64,000 bases of DNA from Meconema thalassinum (GCA_946902985.2 OX336395.1:284265065-284329064), one strand, 5' to 3'. Shown: positions 23,097-33,980, counted from the first letter of the stretch. Made by a program: numbers and translations. Notes: generated by a model from the sequence alone, not told the origin.

Positions 23097-24289
23097 AAAT
23101 AGCCCAATACGTTCAAGAGTTTCTCCTTGAGCTTGATTGATTGTGATAAAGTAGGCCGAGCGAATAGTACATTGTTGCCTATTAAAAGAAAATGTACTGT
23201 ACCTGCAAGTGTTTTATCGGAAGGTGTTAAATCAAGTCGTAGGATTTGATCTCTCTGCCTAATATTACTGCACCTATTATATCCGAATCCAAGCAATTTC
23301 TTACATATTTCTTACAATTAATATATTACCATATATGAGTCCTTGGGAAACGTTCAGATTTCTAAGGAGCATAACTATGGCTCAAACGTTCGGAGTATGT
23401 GGAGGCGAATCACTTAATTCCAAGGAATTGAAAAATTCAATAATAGGGAAATGAAGTAGCTGGCTTTCATCTTCAGTATCCAATCTGTTAACGCTGATGT
23501 ATGTGTTTGAACTACTGGATATAAGTTCAATGACTTTTAAATTAATATCATTACATTGTTGCAGCTTGGCAAATATTTTATATTCCAGCAGATCAATTTT
23601 ACCCTCACAACAGTAAAGATCAAAGTAACCACGCATAGATTTTACGCAAGGGAAGTACAATGTAGAACAATGTTTACATTTGATCGTCAAAGACCTTACA
23701 GTACACTGTACTGCATAATATCTGGAATTGTTTCTGAAATGGCCTATTTATATTGGATTTTAAATGTGGCTTCGTATTATTCGATAACACTATAGTGTCC
23801 TGCAATAACGGAGCCGCTAAATATTACATGGCAAATAATACTTCCATTGCCGAAATCAACTGCGTAGTTAGACTCAGTACTCTAAACAAATAATCATTAA
23901 ACAATTGTCTTATACAATGAAGTTCAACATGACCGTCCAGAGACTTTCATACTCAAGTTGGTTGGTGAGGACCATGCGATGACACTGATCGCTTAAAATA
24001 AATTCCTTATAATTGTTCCTGCCAGCGAAATTTTTTGCGATAGGTTGAAAACGCAGCTCAGAATGACGTTCTTCATTTTTTTATAAACAGTACGAAACTG
24101 CTCTTAATAAGCAATTTCCATCACCTGTTATAGGTTATGACAGTACATTTTGCAGGGGAACATAGAATCACTTCGCCAACTACTGGAACGACCATAGGCC
24201 TATACTCAATACTTACTTCGGCAGTCACCCTAATGGAGGCAGTTTTTGAATTATATGTCCCGTGCATGTCAAAAATCGTATTAACACAT
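23097..24289. other. No gene seen
   Basis: This is sequence into which the LINE was inserted, plus downstream DNA. Open frames on the minus strand (part of 23097-23296; 23382-23690) have no recognisable domain. Confidence 0.5.
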
Positions 24290-24560
24290 GGAGGCCCACC
24301 TATTCTTGTCTATCGCCCCGGAGACCCGGGTTACATTTCCTGCTCTGCCAAGAAATTGAATTCTGGTCTGAGGGCAAAAACGGGGCACATTCAGTCTCTT
24401 GAGGTATAACTAAGAAGAGGAAGGTTTAATTCCCACCTCGACAATCTTGGATGTGGTTTTCCGTGGTTTCCAACTTCCACTTAAGGCAAATACCGGGATG
24501 GTTCCTAACTTAAGGCCTTGGCCGTCTCCTTGCCATTTACCACCTTAATTACAAATACAC
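24290..24560 (+). mobile_element. Two joined SINE fragments (S1 then S3)
   Basis: 24305-24415 matches the S1 body (gagacccgggttacattt, ctgccaagaaattgaattct, 'cactcag'-like word). 24420-24560 matches the S3 body also seen at 55430 (gtggttttccgtggtttcc, ggcaaataccggg, aaggcc). The B box is degraded. It is most likely one SINE inserted in or next to another. Confidence 0.65.
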
Positions 24561-25138
24561 ACAGTAATGCAGCCATCACAATAACACAGGTTATGAGAGA
24601 AAATTTCACACATACACACCCAAGTACACGGGGCTGAGTGACCACGATGTCGGAGCCCTTCAAACGAATTATGTTTGCCAAGTGTCTCTTATGGCGAAAG
24701 CAATTGTGCCTGGAAAACTACTTTTTTCTTTAATAATTTAAGAGTATATCGACGATGCTTAATTATAACTTTTAGTCTAGGACGCTAATAACTTGATCAC
24801 CGAAGCATTGGGAAGAAATTGCAATATTAAGGTACATAAACAACATAGCCTACACTTTCAACTGTCGGTTAATGTTCCTCAAAATTTCACTTCTTAAATA
24901 TTCCCCTCCTTTATAATTCTCTATCACGTGAAAACGTGCCATGTCTTGGGTTTTAAATATATCGATGCAATGGTTCTGCCATCTGCTATCAGTTACTGGA
25001 ACTATATGGGCGATGTACTGCCATCTGTTGTCAGTTATAGGAACTGATTGCAGATATTTAAACGGCGTACTGAGGACAACAGTTTGCTCTTTTGATCACA
25101 TCCTGTAATGCAATGGTAAAACGGAAATAAAACGTATT
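24561..25138. other. No gene seen; one roughly 54-bp duplication
   Basis: The phrase TGCCATCTG...TCAGTTA...GGAACT occurs twice at about 24976-25045. Otherwise unassigned. Confidence 0.5.
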
Positions 25139-25234
25139 GAGAGGGAATGTAGAAATATGTATCTTTTACAGACATAAAACCTTACTAATACTCCTTGATT
25201 AAACAATATTTCAATGGTAAAAAAAAACTTATAT

Positions 25235-25308
25235 CGGCGAGGGCTGGGTTCGAACCGGCGAACCTAGGAACCACAGTCTGTCGCCTTAACCACATAGCTA
25301 CTCGCGCA
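25235..25308 (-). mobile_element. tRNA-like SINE head, copy 1
   Basis: The minus strand has a box A match (TAGCTATGTGGTTAAGG) and a perfect B box (GGTTCGAACCC). GCGAG near the start can pair with CTCGC near the end. Layout resembles class II tRNAs (Ser type), but the anticodon stem is poorly paired, so it is a SINE-type pseudo-tRNA, not a working tRNA. Confidence 0.65.
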
Positions 25309-25706
25309 ATCGTGATCAATAGCAGACGCAGCCATTCATTATCTTCAAAAGCTGCTGCTGCCTGAAGGAAATAATCCTTTTCATTATCCAAATAAATCAA
25401 TGTTGCACATTCGTATACGTTCATACTGTTATTATATTTTATTGCCAGAACTTGGTTAATGTATGTTTTCAATTACATGGAAGCTTATTAAATAACTTAC
25501 ATTTTAGTGGAATTCTCACCGCCATTTTGTCATGACCTCAGGCGGATTGTGCGCATGCGTGAGGGCCTAGAATTCTGCTATTTTCTATATTAATTCAAAA
25601 ATATACCGAGAGGGAATGTAGAAATATGTATCTTTAACAGACATAAAACCTTACTAATACTCCTTGATTAAACAATATTTCAGTGGTGAAAAAAAATAAA
25701 ATATAT

Positions 25707-25779
25707 CGGCGAGGGATGGGATCGAACCGGTGAAGCTTGGAACCACAGTCTGTCGCCTTAACCACATAGCCACTCGAGC
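25707..25779 (-). mobile_element. tRNA-like SINE head, copy 2
   Basis: Same sequence as copy 1 with changes (GTGGCTATGTGGTTAAGG; B box GGTTCGATCCC). Part of the second 469-bp unit. Confidence 0.65.
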
Positions 25780-26217
25780 ACTCTTGGTGAACAGCAGACG
25801 CAGCCGTTCTTTATCAGTAAAAGCCGCTGTCTGAAGGAAATAATCCATTTCATTATCCAAATAAATCAATGTTGCACATTCGTATACGTTCATATTCTTA
25901 TTATATTTTATTGCCAGAACTTGGTTAATGTATGTTTTCAATTACATGCAAGCTTATTAAATAACTTACATTTTAATGGACTTCTCACCGCCATTTTGTC
26001 ATGACCCCAGGCGGATTGTGCGCATGCGTGAGGGGAGAGAATTCTGCTATTTTCTATATTAATTCAAAAATATACCGTAATATATTTGTTTATTTTATAG
26101 ACACTCTGCAAATCTAGAGGCCAAGAGCTTTCGTTAGAGTGCTCTACGAAGTAAATCGGTTCTGTCGTTCTCTCAATCTCGTGGTAACAAAAATCACCTT
26201 ACTGTTTTAAATATATA

Positions 26218-26643
26218 GATGGCAACAGAGAATTCGTTACTTTACGGGAATGATAAAAGTGAAATATATTTCTACAATGTAATACCAATCGTAGGAAGGA
26301 AGAAAACAAAAAAAACATATCCGAGGTGGGAATCGAACCCTCTCGACCATGCAAAGGATGGCAACAGAGAATTCGTTACTTTGCGGGAATGAAAAAAGTG
26401 AAATATGTCTCTACAATGTAATACCAATCGTAGGAAGGAAGAAAATGAAAATTAAAGAACGTATCCGAGGTGGGAATCGAACCCTCTCGACCATGCAAAG
26501 GATGGCAACAGAGAATTCGTTACTTTACGGGAATGATAAAAGTGAAATATGTTTCTACAATGCAATACCAATCGTAGGAAGGCAGAAAACGAAAATAAAA
26601 AAACATATCCGAGGTGGGAATCGAACCCTCTCGATCATGCATA
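26218..26643 (-). repeat. Triple tandem repeat (139-144 bp) with tRNA 3'-half-like ends
   Basis: GATGGCAACAGAGAATTCG starts units at 26218, 26357 and 26501. Each unit ends with a minus-strand B-box word (GGGTTCGATTCCCACC) as in the T arm of a tRNA. The plus-strand open frame at 26349-26657 is a translation of the repeat (ATENSLL...IPIVGR twice) and is not a gene. Confidence 0.85.
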
Positions 26644-26677
26644 ATACATATTTCTAGGGAGTAACCTTATCCCCTTG

Positions 26678-28245
26678 GCAAAGTATATTTTTCAGATAAC
26701 ACGGAAAGGCATGAAGCAGGAAGCCAATGATATTTGTATCAATTAGGATTTTTTTTTTGTGTTTATATAAAATCATGACGTAGGCACACATTCGAAAGTG
26801 AAATAGAGAATATCACAATTGTGGTAACTTCACGGTTTGAACTGAATGGTAAAATAAAATAAACTTGTAAGTTTATAGATCTTCCAGAGGCTTGATTTAT
26901 TGTATAAATTTTGGGAAGAAAATTTATGTGTGTGGAGTAGTTGAAATGCCATTCCCAGGTGCGCATGTTTAAGTCGCAGGAATGAGGAGATTTTTTTTTG
27001 AGCATCAATCAAATAGCAGGTTCGATGGCTCAGGTTTATAGGAGGAGTATTGGAACCACACATTTCGTCGAATGAATGACCAAACCATCAGTAATTATTT
27101 CAAACTTGTTTACGTATTCCATTAATACTTTGGATTTGCTAGAACCCGGTTTTGTCACGATAAAATTTTATTCTTCTTCAGAGGAAGACCTTTGCCGTTG
27201 TTGTTGGGATATTGTGTTCTTACACAAATAATTGAATGGGCCACTGCCAATTAAAAAATAATTCTGTATGCACGAATTACTTAAAGGATGTTTTCAATCC
27301 CATTGTCATGAACTAAATGAATTTATTATAAAGCTACAATTCTTATTTCCGCATTCTGTTCAAGAATTGCAAGTTGTGAAAGTTACTAAAATAGCAACAA
27401 ATATAAATATTTTTCTTAATAACAATTCCAAGTAGAAAATCGAATAGTTGAATGGTTCAACAATATTTTTTTGATCAAGTTGATGATTCAGAAATCATAT
27501 TTCTTTGGAATTTGAAGTTCATAATCGAGTCACTTCTCGAAATGTTTAATTTTGGAAGAACAATAAATTTTGTTGTGCTTCGCACAGTTCTTCGATGCTA
27601 TGCTCAAGGGTCAAATACTTTTCAGATGTTGTTATTAATATGTGTACATAATTAGTGTTGGGTTAAAGATAATATTTTTGACAATATTTTTGAAACTGGA
27701 AAAAAAAGTGGAAGTTAAAAATTCTATAAACAATTACAAACAGTGAGAATTTCTACGAGAGTTAATATCATGTTAGAAATTCAACCAGTGAACTACAATA
27801 TTTCCAGTAAAGACAATTTAATTTGAACTGGATTTCATCGTAAATAATTGATATATTTTGGAACACAGTCTACATGACTGATAATCGGACTTGTGTCTCC
27901 AAAGACAATTGTTCAATGTGTTGGAAAATTTCTGTACTTCGGGTAAATAGTAGTGTGTGCCGTCGCACTGGAATGATGTTACCTTGAGCATCATTTTGCA
28001 GTCAATTTTAAAATTTTAGAATAAAATGAGATAATTTTACATGTTGTGTTATGTCCAGTTGAATCTCCTTCTATCCTTATTGTTGCATTGAGCCAAAAAT
28101 CAATAAAGCATTTTTTTTTTATTTGATGTCGTTTTTTTGCGATTAGCTTTAACCCATCTGGCGCCCCGGGATATTTTGACTCTCGTGCTGACTGATTCTT
28201 GGTAAAATGCATATGTGGTCGTGCGGACTCCGGTCTAAACGGGCA
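26678..28245 (+). repeat. Element Y left LTR, 3' segment (R-U5)
   Basis: Matches 35724-37304 with small indels. Ends ...AAACGGGCA at 28245. A polyadenylation signal AATAAA lies at 28102-28107; the right LTR has AGTAAA in the same place. On the minus strand near 27070-27210 is a small frame (SSKSKVLMEYVNKFE) also present in the other LTR. Confidence 0.9.
28102..28107 (+). terminator. Polyadenylation signal AATAAA in Y LTR
   Basis: AATAAA followed by a T-rich stretch, 140 bp before the LTR end. In the right LTR, which would be used for 3' processing, it reads AGTAAA (near 37167), a weaker variant. Confidence 0.5.
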
Positions 28246-28754
28246 CATAAAATAAGATAGAGAGAGAAAATGGCTTCGAACGTGGGGCCCGAGTTAGACA
28301 CGGTCAATCGCATGCCGATTTAAATTGTGATAATTTTTATATAGATATTTTGGGAGTTGAGAGATATCTGGTTTGGATAAATAAATTAGTAGGAAACCCA
28401 ATTAGTGGGGAAAATTAAAAATTAAATTGGTTAATAATTAGAATGGGTTTGGTTATTTAAATAATGGATTAACCATTAGGGCGTCAAGTGAATTCAGTAG
28501 TAAACATTCGATGACTGGACATACGCATTATTAGAATCCAGGTGGAGGATATTTGAGGACTTGCATATTTTTCTTGTGATATTGTGGTAAATTCAATTCA
28601 TAAAAGTAGAGAAGTTTTTTTTCCATCGCGTCGACATTAGGACAAATCTCATTTTATTAGAGTGTTCCAATTAGCTATTCATATTTCTTGTTCTAGTTAT
28701 AATCTTGTGTCTGCCAACATGTATACCCCTAAGTTTTGACTAATACTGAAAATT
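28246..28754 (+). other. Element Y leader with primer-binding-site-like sequence
   Basis: TGGCTTCGAACGTGGGGC at 28271-28288 resembles the tRNA-Lys-type primer site and lies 25 nt inside the LTR end. A six-codon upstream frame starts at ATG 28720 (ending TGA) shortly before gag. Confidence 0.6.
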
Positions 28755-30701
28755 ATGGAAGAGATGATGAGGATGATGAGGAGTTTGGAAGAGAGTTCCA
28801 AAGAAGCTGGACTGCGCGTAGCAGCCATCATGAAAGAAAATACAGAGGCTTTGGAAAAGAAACTTAAAGAAAATTCCGATATGTTAGAAAGCAGGTTAAA
28901 AGATAACTTAAAAGATAGTTTAAATAGTAAATTTAATTCTATGGAAAATAAATTTAAAGAGAATTCCGAAATCTTGAAAATGTCACTTGAGGGTAAAATG
29001 ACTAAATTATGCGAAAAAACACATGAGCTCGAAACTTCATTAGCTACTAACGCAAGTTTAATGGACGATAAATTTCGCGATGCCGATCTAAGATCCCAAA
29101 GCTTAGCTGATAGGATAGAAAGTGGTCTTAGGAAAGTTGGTGAAGACATGGTCAACCTAGAAGTCAGAGTGAAGAAAGAGAGCTATGAGATGGCAACTCT
29201 AGTTGTTCAACGTTTGACAGACCAATTCAAAGAACTCGTAGTGGGAGAAATAAGAGAAGGTGTGATTAATGAATTACAAACTGAAATTAAAACCACAGTT
29301 ATCGATGAGATTAAAAACACACTCAAGCTGGAGAACCAAGATGGAGTCAAGGAGATTAGAGAATCTTTGTCATCCCATATTCAAGTAATTTCCAAAGATA
29401 TTCAAGCGACTCAGAAGGACATATCAGATATGACAGGGTCATTGAAGAGTCACGAGGCTGTTATGAACCAGATATCCACTGATGTCAAGGAGAACTATAA
29501 GGAAACAGAAGAAATAAAGAAGGAAACCAAAGGAATTAGAAAAAAGGCCGAAGAAAACCATAAGGCAATTGAGGCTATGAAAACCCAAGTTAAGGACGAG
29601 AAACAGGCTGACCATCTGTTGAAAATGCCAAGTATAAGAGGAGAAGAACAGATACAGGTAAACCTAGGAGCAGCTAGAGGAAAAGATAGTCAAAGACAGG
29701 ATGAGGTCAGGACAGTATTTCAATCCAACCCCATAACTGTATTCAAGAATGTAGAGGATAAGCCTTCTAAATTTTCAGGGCGAGACCCTGTGACACCCGT
29801 AGAATTCTTGAGAGAAGCAGGTGATTACCTTAAAGATTCCAAAATCCCTAAGGAAAGACAAATCCGAGTGATAGGGAAATTTTTGGAAGGGCCCGCACTT
29901 CTCTGGTTTAGAGCATTCAGGTCCACTCTCACCAATTTTGAGGAGTTTTCCCGTGGGTTATTGAAAACGTTTTGGTCCCCGGAAACCCAACAGCAAGTCA
30001 GAGCAGAATTATATTCGAAGAGATTTTCGTCGTCACAACCTACTCGATACTCTTCGTACTTTTCTGGACAGCTTTCTAAACTTCAACATTTAGACCCGCC
30101 GATGCCAGATAATGAATTAATTACTGCATTAATACGTCAGTTTCCAGCAGAAGTCCAAAGAACTTTGATCGCTGCTGACATTTATAATATGGAGCAATTT
30201 GACGAGGTATTGCAGAAACTTGATCACACGAACGCCCAATTCTTCCATCAGAAGGGAGGAAAGAATGGCAACGCTGTGTACACTGTTATGGCCGACAGTT
30301 ATTCCCAAACACCTCGAGAGATTCGAGAGGAGCGAGAAGAGAAAACGCCGAGGGAAGAGCCTGATAAAAGAGGATGGAATCAGAACACTAATAGATACAG
30401 TTACAAGCCTTATGCGAGACTAAAGGGTGGATATCGATATGACAATCGATGGAGAGAGCCAAGGAATAATCAAGGAGGATACCAGGAAAGAAGGTACTAT
30501 GGTAGAAACAATAACTACAATAACAGAGGGAATGAGAACACTCGTCAGTCCAATGCAGAGTTCAATAAGGAGACGAGGAAGATCTTGGAAGAAAGACACC
30601 AAGAAAACTCGCAGTTCTTGGAACAGAAGTCCCATGAACCACGTCCATCGGGAGCACAGCAATCCCAGGGGAATGGAAAAAAAACTTCGAATTCACAGTA
30701 G
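28755..30701 (+). CDS. Gag polyprotein of element Y
   Basis: Intact 648-codon frame. Residues about 1-300 are a long charged coiled-coil-type region (heptad-like Leu/Ile with Lys/Glu). Residues about 320-490 are a Ty3/Gypsy capsid domain (YLKDSKIPKERQIRVIG, FLEGPALLWFRAF, EEFSRGLLKTFW, ELITALIRQFPAEVQ). The C-terminal part is Arg/Tyr/Asn-rich (RWREPRNNQGGYQERRYYGR), basic, and has no CCHC zinc knuckle; RNA binding is probably through this basic tail. It assembles the particle that packages the element RNA in the cytoplasm. The start at 28755 is chosen as the first in-frame ATG; MEEMMRMM follows. It is unbroken whereas pol is not, though that may be chance. The long N-terminal extension is unusual for the family. 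Confidence 0.9.
   Translation: MEEMMRMMRSLEESSKEAGLRVAAIMKENTEALEKKLKENSDMLESRLKDNLKDSLNSKFNSMENKFKENSEILKMSLEGKMTKLCEKTHELETSLATNASLMDDKFRDADLRSQSLADRIESGLRKVGEDMVNLEVRVKKESYEMATLVVQRLTDQFKELVVGEIREGVINELQTEIKTTVIDEIKNTLKLENQDGVKEIRESLSSHIQVISKDIQATQKDISDMTGSLKSHEAVMNQISTDVKENYKETEEIKKETKGIRKKAEENHKAIEAMKTQVKDEKQADHLLKMPSIRGEEQIQVNLGAARGKDSQRQDEVRTVFQSNPITVFKNVEDKPSKFSGRDPVTPVEFLREAGDYLKDSKIPKERQIRVIGKFLEGPALLWFRAFRSTLTNFEEFSRGLLKTFWSPETQQQVRAELYSKRFSSSQPTRYSSYFSGQLSKLQHLDPPMPDNELITALIRQFPAEVQRTLIAADIYNMEQFDEVLQKLDHTNAQFFHQKGGKNGNAVYTVMADSYSQTPREIREEREEKTPREEPDKRGWNQNTNRYSYKPYARLKGGYRYDNRWREPRNNQGGYQERRYYGRNNNYNNRGNENTRQSNAEFNKETRKILEERHQENSQFLEQKSHEPRPSGAQQSQGNGKKTSNSQ
30677..30683 (+). promoter_or_regulatory. 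Candidate -1 ribosomal frameshift site between gag and pol
   Basis: Gag codons read GGA AAA AAA ACT, giving a slippery A AAA AAA heptamer near the gag end. The -1 frame is open from here through 30794 into the protease, and gag stops at 30699-30701. Ty3/Gypsy elements commonly make Gag-Pol by frameshifting. I did not find a clear stem-loop downstream. Confidence 0.65.
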
Positions 30702-31804
30702 GAGATAAAATTTTAAACATTTTCACTTCCAGGATTATCAAATGGCAAACAGATGATGATGACTTAATTCAACATAATGACGAACGGAAAGAAATGGGTA
30801 CAAGAATTAAACTGCCAATCATATCATGCGAAGTATTCGGCATGCCTGTCGATACTTTAATTGATACTGGGGCTATACTTTGTCTTGTGAGCGAGAAGCT
30901 TTATATTCTGTGGAAGCTCAACGAGAATTTAGAAGAGATTCCAGTATCAGGAATTAAAATCCAAGGAATAATACCCAACAAAATATCGCTGTGTAAAACA
31001 CAATTATACTTATGTGTTACTATTGGAGGACATGATTTCCGACACGTGTTTGTAGTAATGAAGGACATGGCTTTTGACATGATCCTGGGAGCGGATTTCA
31101 TCCAGAAATATCGAGCCGTGATAGACATGAAGACAGAGACGGTCAGATTCCAGTATACCGAAGAGATAAACTTCGAGGGAAAGGAAGAGGAAGACATCGA
31201 GGGAGACGCTCAATGGTCTCCGATTTTTCGGGAAGCTGAAGGAAAAGAAGTCTACACTGAGAAGGGGTCCCCAGAGCTAGGGAAAATTTTGGAAGAGTAC
31301 CATGATATTTTTGATATTAAATCTGTTGAAATTAAAGATTTTGAATATCGAATTCGTGTAACTGATGATGCACCTTTCCATGCTAAATTGTATCCGGTAG
31401 CGGAAAAGCATCGAGAAAAGGTAAAAGTGCTTATCAACGAGATGGAAGGTAACAATGTGATTGAAAAGTACACTACCGATTATGTCAATCCATTAGCAGT
31501 AGTGTCTAAGCCGGATGGAAGTCTGAGACTGTGTTTAGACGCGCGAAATTTGAATTCAAGATTACTGCCAGAGTATGACAGACCACCAATCATTAGGGAA
31601 CTGTTAAGGAAATTCCAGGGCAAGATCTGGTTCTCTAACATTGATCTCACTTCGCCCTACCACCACATTAGGCTTAGTGAAGATTCCAAAACGTTTAGAG
31701 GGTTTATGTTTGAACAACAGACATATGTATTCCGCCGTCTAACATTTGGGGTCAACATCTGGATCTGTTTTGATCAGAGCACTGGAACAAAATTTGAGTC
31801 CTGA
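30683..31804 (+). pseudogene. Element Y pol, part 1: protease and RT N-terminal half
   Basis: Open in the -1 frame relative to gag. The aspartic protease active site is LIDTGAILCLVSE (about 30859), with ILGADFI downstream. RT begins with FHAKLYPVAEKHREKVK, then NPLAVVSKPDGSLRLCLDAR and FSNIDLTSPYHHIRL, which carries the first catalytic Asp. The frame is lost at about 31757, within the conserved F-G-x-N region, where RT continues in another frame (31746-32711). The protease would cut Gag-Pol; RT copies RNA to DNA. The ATG at 30794 is internal and need not be used. Confidence 0.9.
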
Positions 31805-32711
31805 AGTAAAAGAGATAGCGATTCGTTACATAGACGATATCCTAATCGCATCTGAGACAAAGGAGGAACATTTGATACATCTTCAGATGTTATTCGCAGA
31901 TTTAAGAAAAGCGAACTTTAAAGTAAACCTTCAAAAATGTAAGTTCGTTCAGAAGGAAATAAAATTTTTGGGCCATATTTTAGATGGTGAAGGATACCGT
32001 CCCAATGAGACAAAGATACAAGCGATTGCGAATTTCCCTAGACCTACTAGGGTGAAGAATGTCCGCAGTTTTCTCGGAACATGCCAATTCTTTGCAGGGC
32101 ATTGTCCAAGCTTCACCAAGACAGTTGCTCCCTTGCAAGAATTATTAAAAAAGGGAAACAAATGGAAATGGAATGAAGATTGCGAACAATCATTTCAAGA
32201 TGCCAAGAGGTTATTGGTAAACAGTGTGAAATTAGGGTATCCTGACTTCACCAAGAATTTCATCATAGAATCCGATGCATCCACCGTAGGGATTGGAGCT
32301 ATTCTTCTTCAAGAAGATGACGATCACAGGAGATATTACCTGGCTTTCATAAGTAGGAAACTTCGTCCATCAGAAAGGAACTATTACACCACAGAATTAG
32401 AAGCCCTTGCTGTAATCTTCGCGTTGGAGTCTTGGAAGAAAATGTTAATTGGACATTCAGTAATTCTGAGGACTGATCACCATGCATTGGAGTTTATCTT
32501 AAGAACAAACATTGCCAGTGATAGAATAACTAGATGGTCACTTTTTATTCAACAATTCAACCTAGTTATCGAACACACTCCTGGAAAGTTGAACAGTGGG
32601 GCCGATTTATTGAGTCGAGCAGTGGAGTCTACATCCAAGGTTTTTCAAGTTAACATGACGCATGAGGATGAGGATACCTTAAGAAGGTTAAAATTGTTAC
32701 ATTTATCCTAG
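31758..32711 (+). pseudogene. Element Y pol, part 2: RT C-terminal half and RNase H
   Basis: Starts by frameshift from part 1. RT catalytic motif is RYIDDILIAS (about 31823-31850), followed by KCKFVQKEIKFLGHIL and RSFLGTCQFF. RNase H of the Ty3 type follows: NFIIESDASTVGIGAILLQ, TTELEALAVIFALE, LRTDHHALEFI. The in-frame TAG at 32709-32711 ends the open part; the same frame resumes and continues into integrase, so this is a point stop. Enzyme roles are standard for LTR elements. Confidence 0.9.
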
Positions 32712-33476
32712 AGGAGAGACCAACGTCTTAGAAACATTTTTCGTTTTCTACAGGGAGATATGGATCCCAATGACGATGATTTTGTGGAAACTGAAAGAAT
32801 TTCAAGAGATTATTTTATGTTAGATGGTCTAGTCTACAGGTTTGCAGATCCCGACCATACGAAGCTGAGGGTAGTGGTACCTCCACGAATGCAAACACCC
32901 ATTATTTGGATGGCGCATCGAATTGCAGGTCATGCTGGAATAGATAAGACAGTCAACTTGATACAAGAGAAATTTTCATGGGAGCGAATGCGACAAACTG
33001 TCAGGAACACTATTCGGGAGTGCGACTTATGCCAAAGGAGTAAATATAATTCTAAATTATTGAGAGAATTACCAAGGCCTATTATTCCTTCTAAGCCTTG
33101 TGAAATCTTTGCGAGTGATTTTTATGGTCCTCTCCCAAAGTCTAAAAGAGGTAACCGATATATTCTGGTGACCATAGATGTTTTCAGCAAATACACTATG
33201 TTACACCCAATTCAGAAGGCAAACGCAAAATATTGTGCGAAGAGAATTAGAGACAGCGTAATTCCGGAAGCAGGCAAACTGGAATACCTTTTATCAGATC
33301 ACGGACCCCAATTTACATCTTTAGAATTCAGGGCCATCATGAATAATCTTGCGATTAGACAATTGCTTTGTTCTATCAGACATCCTGAAAGCAATCCAGC
33401 AGAACGCGTGATGGCTGAAATAGCCGCCTCTATTGTCCAAATGAGCATTGGAAATGGATGGATGTTCTCTCTTTAG
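32712..33476 (+). pseudogene. Element Y pol, part 3: integrase zinc-binding and catalytic domains
   Basis: Same frame as RNase H after the stop at 32709. HHCC zinc-binding module: HRIAGHAGIDKT and CDLCQ. The DDE core is present: Asp in FASDFYGPLP, Asp in LLSDHGPQFT, Glu in NPAERVMAEI. Integrase joins the cDNA to the genome. The frame is lost at about 33470 (NGW) and resumes in another frame as LSLASESINSTIHESTGE. Confidence 0.9.
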
Positions 33477-33926
33477 CATCCGAATCCATCAACTCTACGA
33501 TTCATGAGAGTACTGGAGAGATTCCCATGTTTCTTCATCATGGAATTAAACCAACAAGATTATGGGATCGTATCATCTCTATTCCACCCGAGATTGAACC
33601 TAGTCGTCAGAGGAGGGAGACTCTAACTTTAGACAAGTTGAGGAGCCAAGCTGAGAAAAGAGAGCGCAGAGTGAGAGGAAAGCGTTTTCGCAGACCCTTG
33701 CGCGTAGGAACTCCTGTTTTAGTAAAAAAAACCTACACCTTCCGACGTGCAAAATCGAGTGTACTCGAAGTTTGCAAGCCTTTACGATGGACCCTATCGT
33801 GTTGTGGAAGTAAACAACAATGGAGGTTATAAAATCGCCAATACACGAACTGGTAACATCGTGGGAATTTATAATGCAGCGAATTTGAAGATTTATTATT
33901 CAAGAACCAGAAGATTTAATGTGTAG
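33458..33926 (+). pseudogene. Element Y pol, part 4: integrase C-terminus
   Basis: LSLASESINSTIHESTGE and the following Arg-rich stretch continue integrase in a second frame. At an A-run near 33722-33740 the frame changes again, and KFASLYDGPYRV (the usual C-terminal GPY-type motif) to the stop at 33924-33926 lies in the first frame. No env or other frame follows; only 54 bp separate the stop from the LTR. Confidence 0.85.
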
Positions 33927-33966
33927 ATAGGAAAAATAAATTTTTTTTCAATTTTTATTTTTTGCT

Positions 33967-33980
33967 AGGTGTGGGGTGGA
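33967..33980 (+). other. Polypurine tract of element Y
   Basis: AGGTGTGGGGTGGA directly precedes the TG start of the right LTR at 33981. Confidence 0.65.

Larger units (their letters stand above)
25139..26078 (-). repeat. 469-bp tandem duplication carrying tRNA-like sequences
   Basis: GAGAGGGAATGTA starts copies at 25139 and 25608, and both end at ATTCAAAAATATACCG. Copies are very similar with scattered substitutions and small indels. Each contains one tRNA-like head on the minus strand and a 95-codon open frame that runs through it. Both frames stay open despite differences, but they translate tRNA-like DNA and are unlikely to be genes. Confidence 0.85.
21128..26677. other. 5.55-kb foreign block replacing 213 bp of the Y left LTR
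   Basis: Both sides match the right LTR up to 35510 and from 35724, but the 213 bp in between (35511-35723) are absent here. This is a replacement rather than a clean insertion. The block contains a truncated LINE (21310-23066), SINE fragments (24290-24560), a 469-bp tandem duplication with tRNA-like heads (25139-26078) and a triple repeat (26218-26643). No target duplication for the block as a whole is visible. Confidence 0.8.

Noticed and set aside
25235..25308. Functional tRNA gene
   Set aside because: Boxes A and B are good, but the anticodon and acceptor stems pair poorly, and the sequence is part of a duplicated repeat.
26349..26657. Apparent protein with an internal repeat
   Set aside because: Translation of the 139-144-bp tandem DNA repeat containing tRNA-like ends.
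33927..33980. env gene downstream of Y pol
   Set aside because: Only 54 bp separate the pol stop from the LTR; no room for env and no open frame.
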